A stretch of DNA of 64,000 bases from NCBI GenBank assembly GCA_002813895.1, contig CP024913.1:22433-86432 (forward strand), given 5' to 3'. The notes under the pieces are model-generated. The model was not told where the DNA came from. It did no database searches and saw only the letters and a program-made list of their open reading frames with translations. The position numbers and the translations under genes are program-made. This document shows, one piece after another, positions 15,669 to 25,863 of this stretch; within the stretch, counting starts at the first letter, position 1, and each line of letters opens with the position of its first letter. This DNA is from Cyanobacterium sp. HL-69 (GTDB taxonomy: Bacteria > Cyanobacteriota > Cyanobacteriia > Cyanobacteriales > Cyanobacteriaceae).

Positions 15669-18600
15669 ATGGTAAGCAAAACCAATGAAAAAGCCCTCGA
15701 AGACTTAATACAAGAGTGCCTTATCAATAAACAAAGCTATCACCTCGGAGAAAATAAAGACTTTAACCCCCAAATTGCCATTGACACCGCCAAATTATGG
15801 CAATTCCTAGAAACCACCCAACCAGAAGAATTAGACAAGCTCAAATATAACCCCGACTGGCAGAAACTAATATTAGATAGGATAGATCGGAAAATTAAGC
15901 AAAATAGCCTTCTACCTCTACTTAAGAAAGGTTTAGACATCGACTCAGCGCACCTTACCCTATTTTATAGCCAACCTTACAACAACCTGAACCCCCAAAT
16001 CCAAGCCAACTTTAACCAAAATATCTTTTCCGTCACTCGTCAAGTTCACTTTTCCACCACCGATACCGCCCTATCCATCGACTTAGTAATATTTATCAAC
16101 GGCTTACCCATTATCACCATTGAACTAAAAAACCCATGGACAAATCAAACCGTTTACGATGCTAAAAAACAATACTGCCAAAGAGATTACCAACAACCAT
16201 TATTAAACTTCGGACGCTGTTTAGTACACTTTGCCGTTGACACCGATGAAGCGTGGATGACAACCCGACTCAATGGCAAAAGCACCTATTTTCTACCCTT
16301 CAATAAAGGAAACAACAACGGTAAAGGCAACCCCATCAACCCCCATGGGCATAAAACTAGCTACCTCTGGGAAGATATTTTAAGCCGAAGTAGTTTAGCC
16401 AATATCCTTGAACATTTTGTTTTATTAGAAGGTAAATCCAAAGATGCCCTTAAAGATAAAACCCTTATCTTCCCCCGTTACCACCAACGAGACGTAGTTA
16501 ATAAAATCCTTCTTGATGCCCAAAACAATGGCACAGGCAAAACCTATCTAATTCAACATTCCGCAGGTTCAGGAAAATCCAACTCCATCACATGGTTAGC
16601 CTTCCAACTAATTCAACTTTATCCCCTAATCTTCTCTCAGGTTAATAACTTTTCAACTAACCAAAGTAATAACCAATCATCACAACCAGACTCCACAACC
16701 AACCAAGATAATAATCAATCATCAACAGCTGGTAATTTTAACAACCAAGACGATAACCAATCAACAGCCAATAACTCCACTAACTCAGATAAAAACTATA
16801 CCTCACCACATCAACAAATTCTATCAGATGAACCCCTATTTAACTCAGTCATCATAGTAACCGATAGAACTAATTTAGATAGACAACTACGGGATAACAT
16901 CAAAGACTTTTCCGAAGTTAAAAACATTATCGCCCATGCCAATCGCTCCGAAGATCTTAAAAATGCCCTTGAAACAGGCAAAAAAATCATCATCACCACC
17001 ATCCAAAAATTTAGATTTATCGTAGAAGGCATTGAAGGATTAAACCATAAACGCTTCGCCGTCATCATTGATGAAGCCCACTCCAGCCAGAGTGGTACTT
17101 CTGCGGATACCCTGAACATGACAATCAATAAGACTGATGATAATGAAGATGATAACCCCACCGATAATCAAGATCAAATCTTGGAGGTGATGAAAAACCG
17201 TAAGTTAAGTAAAAATGCCTCTTACTTTGCCTTCACCGCCACCCCCAAAAATAGCACCCTAGAAAAGTTTGGTATCAAACAAAATGATGGTAGCTTTCTC
17301 CCCTTTCACCTCTATTCTATGAAACAAGCCATCGAAGAAGGATTTATCCTCGATGTGTTGGCAAACTATACCACCTATAAAAGTTACTATGAGATTCAAA
17401 AATCCATCGGTGATAACCCTGAATTTGACACCAGTAAAGCCCAGAAAAAGATAAAAGCCTTTGTGGAAGGGCATCGCAAAACCATTGCCACCAAAGCCGA
17501 AATCATGGTTAATCACTACCTTGAAAACGTAGTTAAACCCAAGAAGATGAAGGGAGAAGCCAGAGGCATGGTAGTAACCAAGAATATTACCACCGCCATT
17601 ACCTATTACCAAGAAATACAAAGGCTACTCAAGGAGAATAACGCCGATTTTCAAGCTATTATCGCCTTCTCGGGCAAAAAGAAAGTAAATGGTATTGAAC
17701 ACACGGAGGAGAGCTTAAATGGCTTCCCTAGTAAGGATATAGAAGCCAAATTACGCACCGATGATTACCGCTTGTTGGTGGTAGCTAATAAGTTTTTAAC
17801 GGGCTTTGATGAACCTTTGTTACACACCATGTACATTGATAAAAAATTAACGGGAGTGTTGGCAGTACAAGCCCTATCCCGTTTAAATCGTTGTAATAAT
17901 AAGATGGGTAAAAATGATACTTTTATCCTTGATTTTGTCAATAGCACCACGGAGATAAAACAAGCCTTTGACCCCTTTTATACTGCCACTAGCCTAACCG
18001 AAGCTACTGATATAAATGTACTCCATGATTTAAAGGAAAGTTTGGATGGGCTAGGAGTATATGAAATGTATGAGGTAAATGAATTTAATCAGCTATTTTT
18101 TAAGGGAGTAGAAGCGGAACAACTTAGCCCCATTATTGATACCGCCTCCCAAAGATTTAATATTGATTTACAGCTAGGTGATGAGGATAAAATTGACTTT
18201 AAAATTAAGGCGAAACAGTTTGTGAAGGTATATGCCCAATTGGCTTGTTTAATTCCTTTTAATAATTTGGATTGGGAGAAGTTACATTGGTTTTTAAAGT
18301 TTCTCATTCCTAAGTTGGTGGTTAAAAATCCTCAACAGGATTTACAAGATGAGTTACTTAATAGTATTGATTTGAGTACCTATGGCATTGAAAGAGTTAG
18401 TCTTAACAGCCAGATTATTCTTAGAGATGACACCAGCGAGTTAAAACCCCAAAACCCTAACCCAAGGGGATACCACGGGGAGGAAAAGGAGTATAACACC
18501 CTTGATGAGATTATCAGTAGTTTTAACCAAGCCTATTTTGGACAATGGGAAGCTACTCCCGAAGAGCAAAGGATTAAGTTAGTTAATATCGCTCAAAATG

Positions 18601-18848
18601 TGGCTCGTAATCCCGATTATCAAACTCAAGTGGTTAATAACCCAGATGCTCAAAATAGTCGCTTGGCGATCGCTCATCTAATCAAACAAGCCGTAAACCA
18701 AGAAAGACGGAAAGAGTTAAGTTTGTATAAAAATTACTCCCAAGATCCTGATTTTCAAAAAGCCTTTGAGAATAGTATCATGCGCATCCTAGAAGCTACT
18801 TTGACCGATTCTAATATGAACCTTGATAATATGAAGTTTGGCTCTTAA
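15669..18848 (+). CDS. hsdR: Type I restriction enzyme subunit HsdR
   Basis: 1059 aa. The N-terminal PD-(D/E)XK nuclease has D138 and E152-x-K154 (IDLV...IELKN). The SF2 translocase has Walker A HSAGSGKS (297-304), DEAH at 468-471 and TATP further on, and the C-terminal helical region contacts the methylase. Between Walker A and the next helicase strand there is an N/Q/S-rich low-complexity insert (about 325-382, NNQSS-like repeats). It should cleave unmethylated DNA with HsdM and HsdS of the same island. It is preceded by broken addiction genes and followed by the SF1 helicase gene 94 bp later in the same direction. Confidence 0.93.
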   Translation: MVSKTNEKALEDLIQECLINKQSYHLGENKDFNPQIAIDTAKLWQFLETTQPEELDKLKYNPDWQKLILDRIDRKIKQNSLLPLLKKGLDIDSAHLTLFYSQPYNNLNPQIQANFNQNIFSVTRQVHFSTTDTALSIDLVIFINGLPIITIELKNPWTNQTVYDAKKQYCQRDYQQPLLNFGRCLVHFAVDTDEAWMTTRLNGKSTYFLPFNKGNNNGKGNPINPHGHKTSYLWEDILSRSSLANILEHFVLLEGKSKDALKDKTLIFPRYHQRDVVNKILLDAQNNGTGKTYLIQHSAGSGKSNSITWLAFQLIQLYPLIFSQVNNFSTNQSNNQSSQPDSTTNQDNNQSSTAGNFNNQDDNQSTANNSTNSDKNYTSPHQQILSDEPLFNSVIIVTDRTNLDRQLRDNIKDFSEVKNIIAHANRSEDLKNALETGKKIIITTIQKFRFIVEGIEGLNHKRFAVIIDEAHSSQSGTSADTLNMTINKTDDNEDDNPTDNQDQILEVMKNRKLSKNASYFAFTATPKNSTLEKFGIKQNDGSFLPFHLYSMKQAIEEGFILDVLANYTTYKSYYEIQKSIGDNPEFDTSKAQKKIKAFVEGHRKTIATKAEIMVNHYLENVVKPKKMKGEARGMVVTKNITTAITYYQEIQRLLKENNADFQAIIAFSGKKKVNGIEHTEESLNGFPSKDIEAKLRTDDYRLLVVANKFLTGFDEPLLHTMYIDKKLTGVLAVQALSRLNRCNNKMGKNDTFILDFVNSTTEIKQAFDPFYTATSLTEATDINVLHDLKESLDGLGVYEMYEVNEFNQLFFKGVEAEQLSPIIDTASQRFNIDLQLGDEDKIDFKIKAKQFVKVYAQLACLIPFNNLDWEKLHWFLKFLIPKLVVKNPQQDLQDELLNSIDLSTYGIERVSLNSQIILRDDTSELKPQNPNPRGYHGEEKEYNTLDEIISSFNQAYFGQWEATPEEQRIKLVNIAQNVARNPDYQTQVVNNPDAQNSRLAIAHLIKQAVNQERRKELSLYKNYSQDPDFQKAFENSIMRILEATLTDSNMNLDNMKFGS

Positions 18849-18942
18849 TTAGTTACTCGTAACAAATAAGTAATATAACTCAATAATATTTGGACTTTCA
18901 CTCTAATATAAAACATATATACGAAGCGAAAATAAATCGATA

Positions 18943-21900
18943 ATGGCTATCTTTTCAGAAAATGATGTTAACCCCAATACTTTAAAAGACTTAATTGAGA
19001 CAGTTTTTCGAGATGGAGACGAAATTTATTTAGCACCTGGTGAATACAAAGGACCATATATTATTGATAAAGAAATTACCATTCGAGGTTTAGGAGAAAA
19101 TACAGAGTTTTTTGCAGAAAATGAACCAGTATTTACTATACTGGCCAAAAATGTAAGGCTTGAAAATTTGGTTATTAATCGAACAGTAGGAGGAGAAACA
19201 GGGGCAGTTGCTATTCAAGCAGAACAAAATATTAAACCAGTTCTTAAAGACGTAAAACTAAATGGAAAAGCTGAAAACGTCAAGTGGGAAAATGCTCGTT
19301 GGAATATACCATCTCAATTTGATTTTGGGGAAATGCAAAGTAACTGGCAAATTTCCAAATCTTTTTCTTTAGAGGTGGCAGAACCTTGTCAAATAACTTG
19401 TAAAGTAAGTTGGCTTCAGATTAAGCCTTCTCATGTCTCACCTGGTCCACAAGAAATAAAAATTGAAGTTAATACAGAAAACACTATACCAGGCACAGTT
19501 CTTTCAACACCTATAGAATTAAGATCTGATAACGAAAAACGAGAAATTTTTTTAATTGTAAAAATAAGTCATTCACCAGTAGATAATTTAATTATTACTG
19601 ATAAAAGAATTGAAACTCATCTTCCTTTAAATAGAATTGAAAGTCAAGATTGGGGATATAAACTAAAGGGAAAAGCAATTGACCAGTTAATATCAATAAT
19701 AGAAGGAAGGGATACTTTAAGCTTAGACCTAGATTTTCAAGAACGTCGTAATCAAGCAGAAAATATACTATTTGAAACATTTGCTCAACAATATTCCCTA
19801 TTTTATATTCGTCGTTTAAAATCTGGACAAAATCAAGGAGAAGAAATATGGGACTTAACATTAGCAACAGATAGAACTGATATAGAATTACCCATTTTTT
19901 TTCGAGAGCACAATCAAACTTTAGGTATTAGGGCTGTTGTTTTTAAAGATAATAATAACTTTTTAGAAATACTATCGTTTATTTTATTGCCTAAATATCG
20001 TGGTCAGTTGGATGGTTTTGCCACTCCTTTTTGTTTAAGATTTTTATCTACTTATCGTCACCGCATAGGAATTCCTCAATCAGCTGTAACTAAAATACAA
20101 AGTATTCCAATTATTGAAGAAAAACTTCCTACAGATACCCAGATCAATACTTGGAAAAAATATCTTGAATTAGAAGAAAATATTGCTCAAAATGGTCAAT
20201 TTTGTATTCGATATATAAATCATAATTATGGTCAAGCGACTAGAAATATTACCTTTCATGTTGATATTAATGATGCAACTATAGATAGTTCTCGTAAAAC
20301 TTATTTAGAAGAAGAAGAGCTTTGGATACGTATTAAAAATGCACGAAATCAAAGAATTGCAATTATTGAAGATATATCATCTCAAAATAACAATACAATA
20401 GAAGTTGGTGTACTTGAGAACTTTAATCATAAAGATAAAAACATTAAAATTAAGCTTGAGAATGAATTTAGTGAAAAACTATCAGAAGGATATTATCAGT
20501 TACCAAAAGTCGGTTTTCTATATTTTGAAGCAGTAGGTGATATTGTTCAAATTCAACGAAAACAGAGAGCTTTAGAACAATTACAAAGGGGCAATTGTCA
20601 AAATCCTTTTTTAAGTGATTTTCTTTTTGATGCTTCTCAAGCAAGAGAACCAGAAGCAATTATTGAATTATCTCAAGAAGAACTATTATTAAAGAACTCT
20701 AACCCAGCTCAAAAAAAAGCTGTAGAAATAGCTTTAGCAACACCAGATTTAGCCTTAATTCAGGGTCCGCCAGGAACTGGTAAAACTACTGTTATAGCTG
20801 AAATTTGCTATCAGGTTGCACGGCGAGGTGGAAAGACATTAATTTCATCTCAAGCAAATTTAGCCGTAGATAACGCTTTAAGTCGTTTAAAACATAATCC
20901 AATTATTAGAGCTGTACGAAAAGGTAATCCTCACTCAGTAGGTGTTGAAGGACAACCTTTTTTGGAAGATAAAGTGATTAATAGATGGTTGGAGAATACT
21001 GCTAATGACTGTGAAAAAAATCTTAAACAAAAACAGCTTAATATTAGTATTTTTAGGGAATTGTTGAATTCTTCAGAACGATTCACTAATTACCGAAAAT
21101 TGGAGAACAATTTTAGTTCTGAGCAGAAACAATTATTTTCAGATAAACAAAAATATGACAAATATCAAAGTAATTTGTTGCAAGAACATGAAAAATTAAA
21201 ACAATTAATTAATCATTTACAAAGTTTAGAGCAAAAAATAAGTAATCTGTTAACTGAACAAAATAACATTGATTGGCAAGAGCAAGATACCATCAACTTA
21301 TTGATAGATATAGAAGAATATTTAGATAGAAAAGAAATAGCTCAACTACAAGTACATATATCCAGAGCTATTGATTTACTAGAAGAAATGAAAATTTTTC
21401 ATTTTCCAGTAAATTCTTTATTAATAACGGCTGGATATTTAAAACAAAATTTACCTAATTATTTCAGTAATATGGTCAATATTTTCACTAAAATGAAGGT
21501 AATAATTGATAACTGTTTAGTGGAAGTAGAAAATGCTAAAAATGTAGATTATTTTGAATTATACAATTTGATAAAAACACATCTAGAAAACAGACAAGCT
21601 GTCGAGCAATTCAATTTAATTGCTCCAGTAGAACTATTAAATGTTGCTCCGACGATCGAAAAAATATTATGGCATAATATTTTAAAAGAATCAGAAGTAC
21701 AAACTAAGAAAGTATTGCCCCATTATATTAATTGGGACAGAACACAGACTTTGAATAATGAAATACAAAAAAACTTAATATTATCAGAAAAAAATATTAC
21801 TCCAATTGATAATAAAATTTTTAATTTAATTCATCAAGAAGTTTTACCTTCTCTTGAACAACAAATTATCTTAGATAAATTAGATCCTTTGGCTCTGCTG

Positions 21901-23823
21901 GAACATTTTGAGCAATTAAGTAAAAATAGTTATAAAAACATCAAAGACAAACTTAATCTTTTTAAGAAGATCCAAGAAATAGTTAAAGCCGTTTGTGTTA
22001 AATTTAACTTATCTAATCCAAGTCAACGTTCTATTTCAATAGCGACACTTAAGATAATTCAACAAAAATTAGATAGTTTAGTCGAAGAATTGCGTCCTCA
22101 AGAAATTAAAAAAAGTGGTGAGATGATTAAAAATGAAGCTACTAAAACCTCCATTAGCACAGCGAATAAATGGCTAAAGAGACTTACACAGGAAATTGAT
22201 TTTTGGCTCTTAAAATTAGCAATATCTTCAAGTAAAAATAATAGTAATTTTCTTCAAAACATACAATTACTCTTCCAAGAAGTGAACCAATCTTATCAAA
22301 TACCTGAAACATTAAAATCTATAGCAAGGGACTATCAAATTAATCCTATAAAAACTATAAATAATGCTCAAAAAGTACTCGAGGAATTTAGGTATTGGGG
22401 AGATCGCACTGCTAAGCTAAAAGAATTAATTTCCCTTGTTCACCCTATATATATTTTAGAAAATGCTCATGCACAAATTAAACAAGAATTACATCAGCAT
22501 CAAATAAAAGAAAATAATATACTACAACAAAAATCTATCATTAAAGCAAATATCAATAATATTGAGATACAGTTAAAGGAACAACAAGAAACTCTGGCTA
22601 ATGAAAGAAATTGGTGGTTACAAACATGGGAAGCTATTCCAGAGCGTTTAAAATCAGAAATTCCACAAGCCCAATTATTTGGTACTTCTTTTTTACAAGA
22701 AATACAAATTCAATTTGTTAGTTGGAGAAAAGAATTGATAAGAGAGCAAGACTATCTTAATCGTTATGAGAATCTGGTTCAAGATTGGATTAATAAATTA
22801 AGACAACCAACAGAACAAGACCGCCGTGAGCTACAACAAATATATTTAGATAATGCAAATGTTGTAGGCATTACTTGTGTTCAAGCAGCAAAAAGCAGTT
22901 TTTCTAAAGAATTTCAATATTTTGACGTAGTTATCATTGATGAAGTCAGTAAATGTACCCCTCCTGAATTATTGATACCCGCATTAAAAGCTAGAAAATT
23001 GATTTTAGTTGGAGATCATCGCCAGTTACCTCCAATGTTAGATAACGCGACTTTAGAAGAAATAGCTGAACAACTAGGAAGTACAAAAGAGGAGATTAAT
23101 TTTTTAGAAGAGTCTTTGTTTAAATTACAGTTTGAACAAGCTTCTTCTAATATTAAGAATATGTTAAAAACACAATACCGAATGCATCCTCAAATTATGG
23201 GAGCAATCAATCAATTTTATGATGGTAAACTAGATTGTGGAATTTTTAATCCTGACTTAGAAAAAGCACATAATCTCAGTGGAGATATAATTAAAGACCA
23301 AAATCATATTATTTGGGTTCAAACACCACAGTTTTCTGAGTTTTTTGAAGAAAAAATGGGAAATTCTTTTATTAATAAAAAAGAAGTAAAAGTTATTCAG
23401 AAAATATGTGAAATGCTTGAGACAAGTTGGGTAGAAATGTTCAGTTTAAAAAAACTTAAAAAAGAAGTTGGGATAATTACTTTTTATGGTTCACAATTAA
23501 AATTAATAGATAATGAAATAGATCCTCGACAATATCCTTCTTTAGAAATTAGAACTGGTACAGTTGACCGTTTTCAAGGAATGGAAAAAGAAATTATAAT
23601 TGTTAGTCTTGTGAGAAATAATAACAAAAATAACATTGGTTTTGCGAAAAAGCCAGAGCGTATTAATGTTGCTTTCTCTCGCTCTCAGCAATTATTAATT
23701 ATTGTGGGCTGTTATTCTCTATTTACTCAACAAAGAGGTAAGGTTGGTCAAATTTATTCCAATATTTCTGAAGTTATTCGCTTACATGGAGGATTAATAA
23801 ATGTTTTTGACATCCTTAGATAA
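18943..23823 (+). CDS. Giant SF1 (UPF1/DNA2-like, COG1112) helicase with beta-helix N-terminus
   Basis: 1626 aa. Residues about 10-100 look like a right-handed beta-helix (DGDEIYLAPGEYKGPYIID..ITIRGLGENTEF), and residues about 125-215 like a beta-sandwich (FDFGEMQSNW..). A SF1 helicase core follows: GPPGTGKTT (608-616), a long coiled-coil insert (about 670-1290), DEVSK from D1333, GDHRQLPPM, TQYRMHPQ, RFQGMEKE and NVAFSRSQ. Such helicases unwind RNA or DNA. It overlaps the PLD gene by 23 bp. A COG1112 helicase plus PLD nuclease is the composition reported for Mokosh anti-phage systems; the N-terminal domains here are different from what I remember for Mokosh, so the assignment is 'Mokosh-like'. 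Confidence 0.8.
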   Translation: MAIFSENDVNPNTLKDLIETVFRDGDEIYLAPGEYKGPYIIDKEITIRGLGENTEFFAENEPVFTILAKNVRLENLVINRTVGGETGAVAIQAEQNIKPVLKDVKLNGKAENVKWENARWNIPSQFDFGEMQSNWQISKSFSLEVAEPCQITCKVSWLQIKPSHVSPGPQEIKIEVNTENTIPGTVLSTPIELRSDNEKREIFLIVKISHSPVDNLIITDKRIETHLPLNRIESQDWGYKLKGKAIDQLISIIEGRDTLSLDLDFQERRNQAENILFETFAQQYSLFYIRRLKSGQNQGEEIWDLTLATDRTDIELPIFFREHNQTLGIRAVVFKDNNNFLEILSFILLPKYRGQLDGFATPFCLRFLSTYRHRIGIPQSAVTKIQSIPIIEEKLPTDTQINTWKKYLELEENIAQNGQFCIRYINHNYGQATRNITFHVDINDATIDSSRKTYLEEEELWIRIKNARNQRIAIIEDISSQNNNTIEVGVLENFNHKDKNIKIKLENEFSEKLSEGYYQLPKVGFLYFEAVGDIVQIQRKQRALEQLQRGNCQNPFLSDFLFDASQAREPEAIIELSQEELLLKNSNPAQKKAVEIALATPDLALIQGPPGTGKTTVIAEICYQVARRGGKTLISSQANLAVDNALSRLKHNPIIRAVRKGNPHSVGVEGQPFLEDKVINRWLENTANDCEKNLKQKQLNISIFRELLNSSERFTNYRKLENNFSSEQKQLFSDKQKYDKYQSNLLQEHEKLKQLINHLQSLEQKISNLLTEQNNIDWQEQDTINLLIDIEEYLDRKEIAQLQVHISRAIDLLEEMKIFHFPVNSLLITAGYLKQNLPNYFSNMVNIFTKMKVIIDNCLVEVENAKNVDYFELYNLIKTHLENRQAVEQFNLIAPVELLNVAPTIEKILWHNILKESEVQTKKVLPHYINWDRTQTLNNEIQKNLILSEKNITPIDNKIFNLIHQEVLPSLEQQIILDKLDPLALLEHFEQLSKNSYKNIKDKLNLFKKIQEIVKAVCVKFNLSNPSQRSISIATLKIIQQKLDSLVEELRPQEIKKSGEMIKNEATKTSISTANKWLKRLTQEIDFWLLKLAISSSKNNSNFLQNIQLLFQEVNQSYQIPETLKSIARDYQINPIKTINNAQKVLEEFRYWGDRTAKLKELISLVHPIYILENAHAQIKQELHQHQIKENNILQQKSIIKANINNIEIQLKEQQETLANERNWWLQTWEAIPERLKSEIPQAQLFGTSFLQEIQIQFVSWRKELIREQDYLNRYENLVQDWINKLRQPTEQDRRELQQIYLDNANVVGITCVQAAKSSFSKEFQYFDVVIIDEVSKCTPPELLIPALKARKLILVGDHRQLPPMLDNATLEEIAEQLGSTKEEINFLEESLFKLQFEQASSNIKNMLKTQYRMHPQIMGAINQFYDGKLDCGIFNPDLEKAHNLSGDIIKDQNHIIWVQTPQFSEFFEEKMGNSFINKKEVKVIQKICEMLETSWVEMFSLKKLKKEVGIITFYGSQLKLIDNEIDPRQYPSLEIRTGTVDRFQGMEKEIIIVSLVRNNNKNNIGFAKKPERINVAFSRSQQLLIIVGCYSLFTQQRGKVGQIYSNISEVIRLHGGLINVFDILR

Positions 23824-25585
23824 ATCAACAAATTCAACCTTACAAAAAATTATTGATGAAATTGAAGAAAAAAGTCCAGGTTTGTCAGTAGTTGCCGCAA
23901 GTCCATGCTGCTATAGCTTTACTCAAACTTTAGCTACAGTTAAAATCAGTGAATCTCGTCGATTAACTGTGCTAGAAGAAATTATATTACGAGCAGGATT
24001 AGAACTAAATCCAACACCAACAGAAGCCGAATTAGGAAAAGTTTTGGGCTTAGATAATCTATTCATTAACAGCGTGACCGCTAAATTGAAAAATTTAGAG
24101 ATGTTGGAAAATACAGAAGATCTAACCATAAAATTAACAACGATAGGAAAACAATTTTATCAAAAAGGTTACATACCACAAAAAGCAAAAACTGAAGAAA
24201 TTTATAGTATTTTTAATCCTTTAACCGGAAATATTACTTTTAGTATCTCCCCTTACGAAAAAAAGAAAACAGAAGACATAAACAACTTATTTGAATTTAT
24301 TATTGCTGAGCCTAAAACTATAGATTTATCTGCATTATCTTTAATTGATATTCAAGATTTGACAAGAGAATCTGGATTAACATTACATATTCCTGAAAAT
24401 GATAAATTTATTAGTTCTTTTACGTTTGACACAGATTCAGAAATAATAAATGATGTTATTTATGTTTTGTTTATTTATGATATTATTGAGAATAATTATA
24501 GTTTTATAGTCAAAAATAACACAAAATTATTAACTAATTTTTCTAACTTATTAACAAGTTTATACTTGGATGATAAAATAGACATCGAAAAACTATTTAA
24601 ACTTTCATCTAAAGAATTAGACAGTAAAAAACGTAATATCATAGAACAAAAAAATCAAGAAGTTGAAGAAAGGTTAAATCAAATTAGAAATCAAGTAGTT
24701 GCATTTGCTAAAAATAGTCGTGAAAATCCTAGTGTTAAAGAAAAAGTATCTTTAAAAAATCCTTATAATATTGTCTTGCTAAGAGATAGATTTATCCGTC
24801 AAGTTTTTCTTGATACCTTAAAATCAGCTCAAAATTATGTCATAATTTATTCGCCATGGATTAGCGAAAAAGTTATAGATAATGAGTTTATTCAAATTCT
24901 AAAAAATCTTGTTAAAAAAGATGTTTCTATCCTAATTGGACATGGAATTTCTCGCTATGAAAATCAAGAAAATAGAGAAATATCACCCAATTTAATAGCC
25001 GAATTACAAAGTATTAAAACACCAGAAGGGTTGCCAGGAATTCAATTAGTTTGGTTAGGTAATTCTCATGCAAAAGAAGTAATTGTTGATGGAAAAATTC
25101 ACTTATGTGGCTCTCATAATTGGTTATCCTATCGAGGTGATAAATTCCCCAGAGGTGAAACAGTTTATAAAGTTACTATTCCAGATCAAGTTAAACAAGC
25201 GTATAATTACTATGCAGAGAAATTCACTAATCATACAAACGAAAAATGGAAATATGCTATAGAAAAAAAAGACTTGGCTTTAGCGGTAGATATTCTTTGC
25301 ATTTGGGATACATTACATATTGAAGAAAATATAATTATTGAGAAAATAGCACAAGCTAATTATGTAGCATTAATTCCATATTGGCTTAAATTAATCCGTA
25401 AGAAGCTAAGATTAAAAAGTATTAGACTAGAATCATTATGTCTAAATAACACTTTTTTATTAATAAGTAGTTTTGGAGAGGTTAATAAAAATCATAATTT
25501 AGTGAAAGAAGAATATTCTCTTTTATTAAATAGTATTCCGAGTCATAAAAGAAAAGAATTGATTATTAAACTAGCTGAAAATTAG
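23801..25585 (+). CDS. PLD-family nuclease with N-terminal winged-helix-like domain
   Basis: 594 aa. Residues about 55-125 resemble a winged helix (PTPTEAELGKVLGLD...LTTIGKQFY). The C-terminal half has one HKD motif, H423-x-K425-x4-D430 followed by GSHN (437-440), so an active site would form as a dimer. PLD nucleases cut DNA or RNA without metal. Start lies 23 bp inside the helicase gene, implying coupled translation and a joint function. The residues after the HKD motif are helical and of unknown role. Confidence 0.82.
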   Translation: MFLTSLDKSTNSTLQKIIDEIEEKSPGLSVVAASPCCYSFTQTLATVKISESRRLTVLEEIILRAGLELNPTPTEAELGKVLGLDNLFINSVTAKLKNLEMLENTEDLTIKLTTIGKQFYQKGYIPQKAKTEEIYSIFNPLTGNITFSISPYEKKKTEDINNLFEFIIAEPKTIDLSALSLIDIQDLTRESGLTLHIPENDKFISSFTFDTDSEIINDVIYVLFIYDIIENNYSFIVKNNTKLLTNFSNLLTSLYLDDKIDIEKLFKLSSKELDSKKRNIIEQKNQEVEERLNQIRNQVVAFAKNSRENPSVKEKVSLKNPYNIVLLRDRFIRQVFLDTLKSAQNYVIIYSPWISEKVIDNEFIQILKNLVKKDVSILIGHGISRYENQENREISPNLIAELQSIKTPEGLPGIQLVWLGNSHAKEVIVDGKIHLCGSHNWLSYRGDKFPRGETVYKVTIPDQVKQAYNYYAEKFTNHTNEKWKYAIEKKDLALAVDILCIWDTLHIEENIIIEKIAQANYVALIPYWLKLIRKKLRLKSIRLESLCLNNTFLLISSFGEVNKNHNLVKEEYSLLLNSIPSHKRKELIIKLAEN

Positions 25586-25671
25586 AATTAATTTTAAAAT
25601 TATGAGTCGTTTAACTTTAAGCTGTTAAATTCATAATAGTCATATTGTTAATTCTTTATCAGAAAAAGGAA

Positions 25672-25863
25672 ATGCAACAACAAAAAACTCTGCTAAATCA
25701 ATTAATAAAGGATTTAGGCACTCTTGAAGATGAAGAAATTAAAGCTATTTTAAATTAAAGAGAAAAAGTAGATATTGACGAAGAACTACCCTTAGAAATT
25801 AGGAATAAATTGCAAAACTCAATTAAATACAGATTACAGTTATTCCCTCAAATATCAACATAA
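25672..25863 (+). pseudogene. Small decayed gene after the PLD gene
   Basis: ATG 25672 opens a 28-codon frame (ending EDEEIKAILN) that stops at 25756. The same frame continues after the stop with a protein-like stretch (EKVDIDEELPLEIRNKL) to TAA at 25861, inside the 3' end of the opposing recombinase gene. It looks like a small acidic protein, perhaps an antitoxin, split by a nonsense change. Confidence 0.4.
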
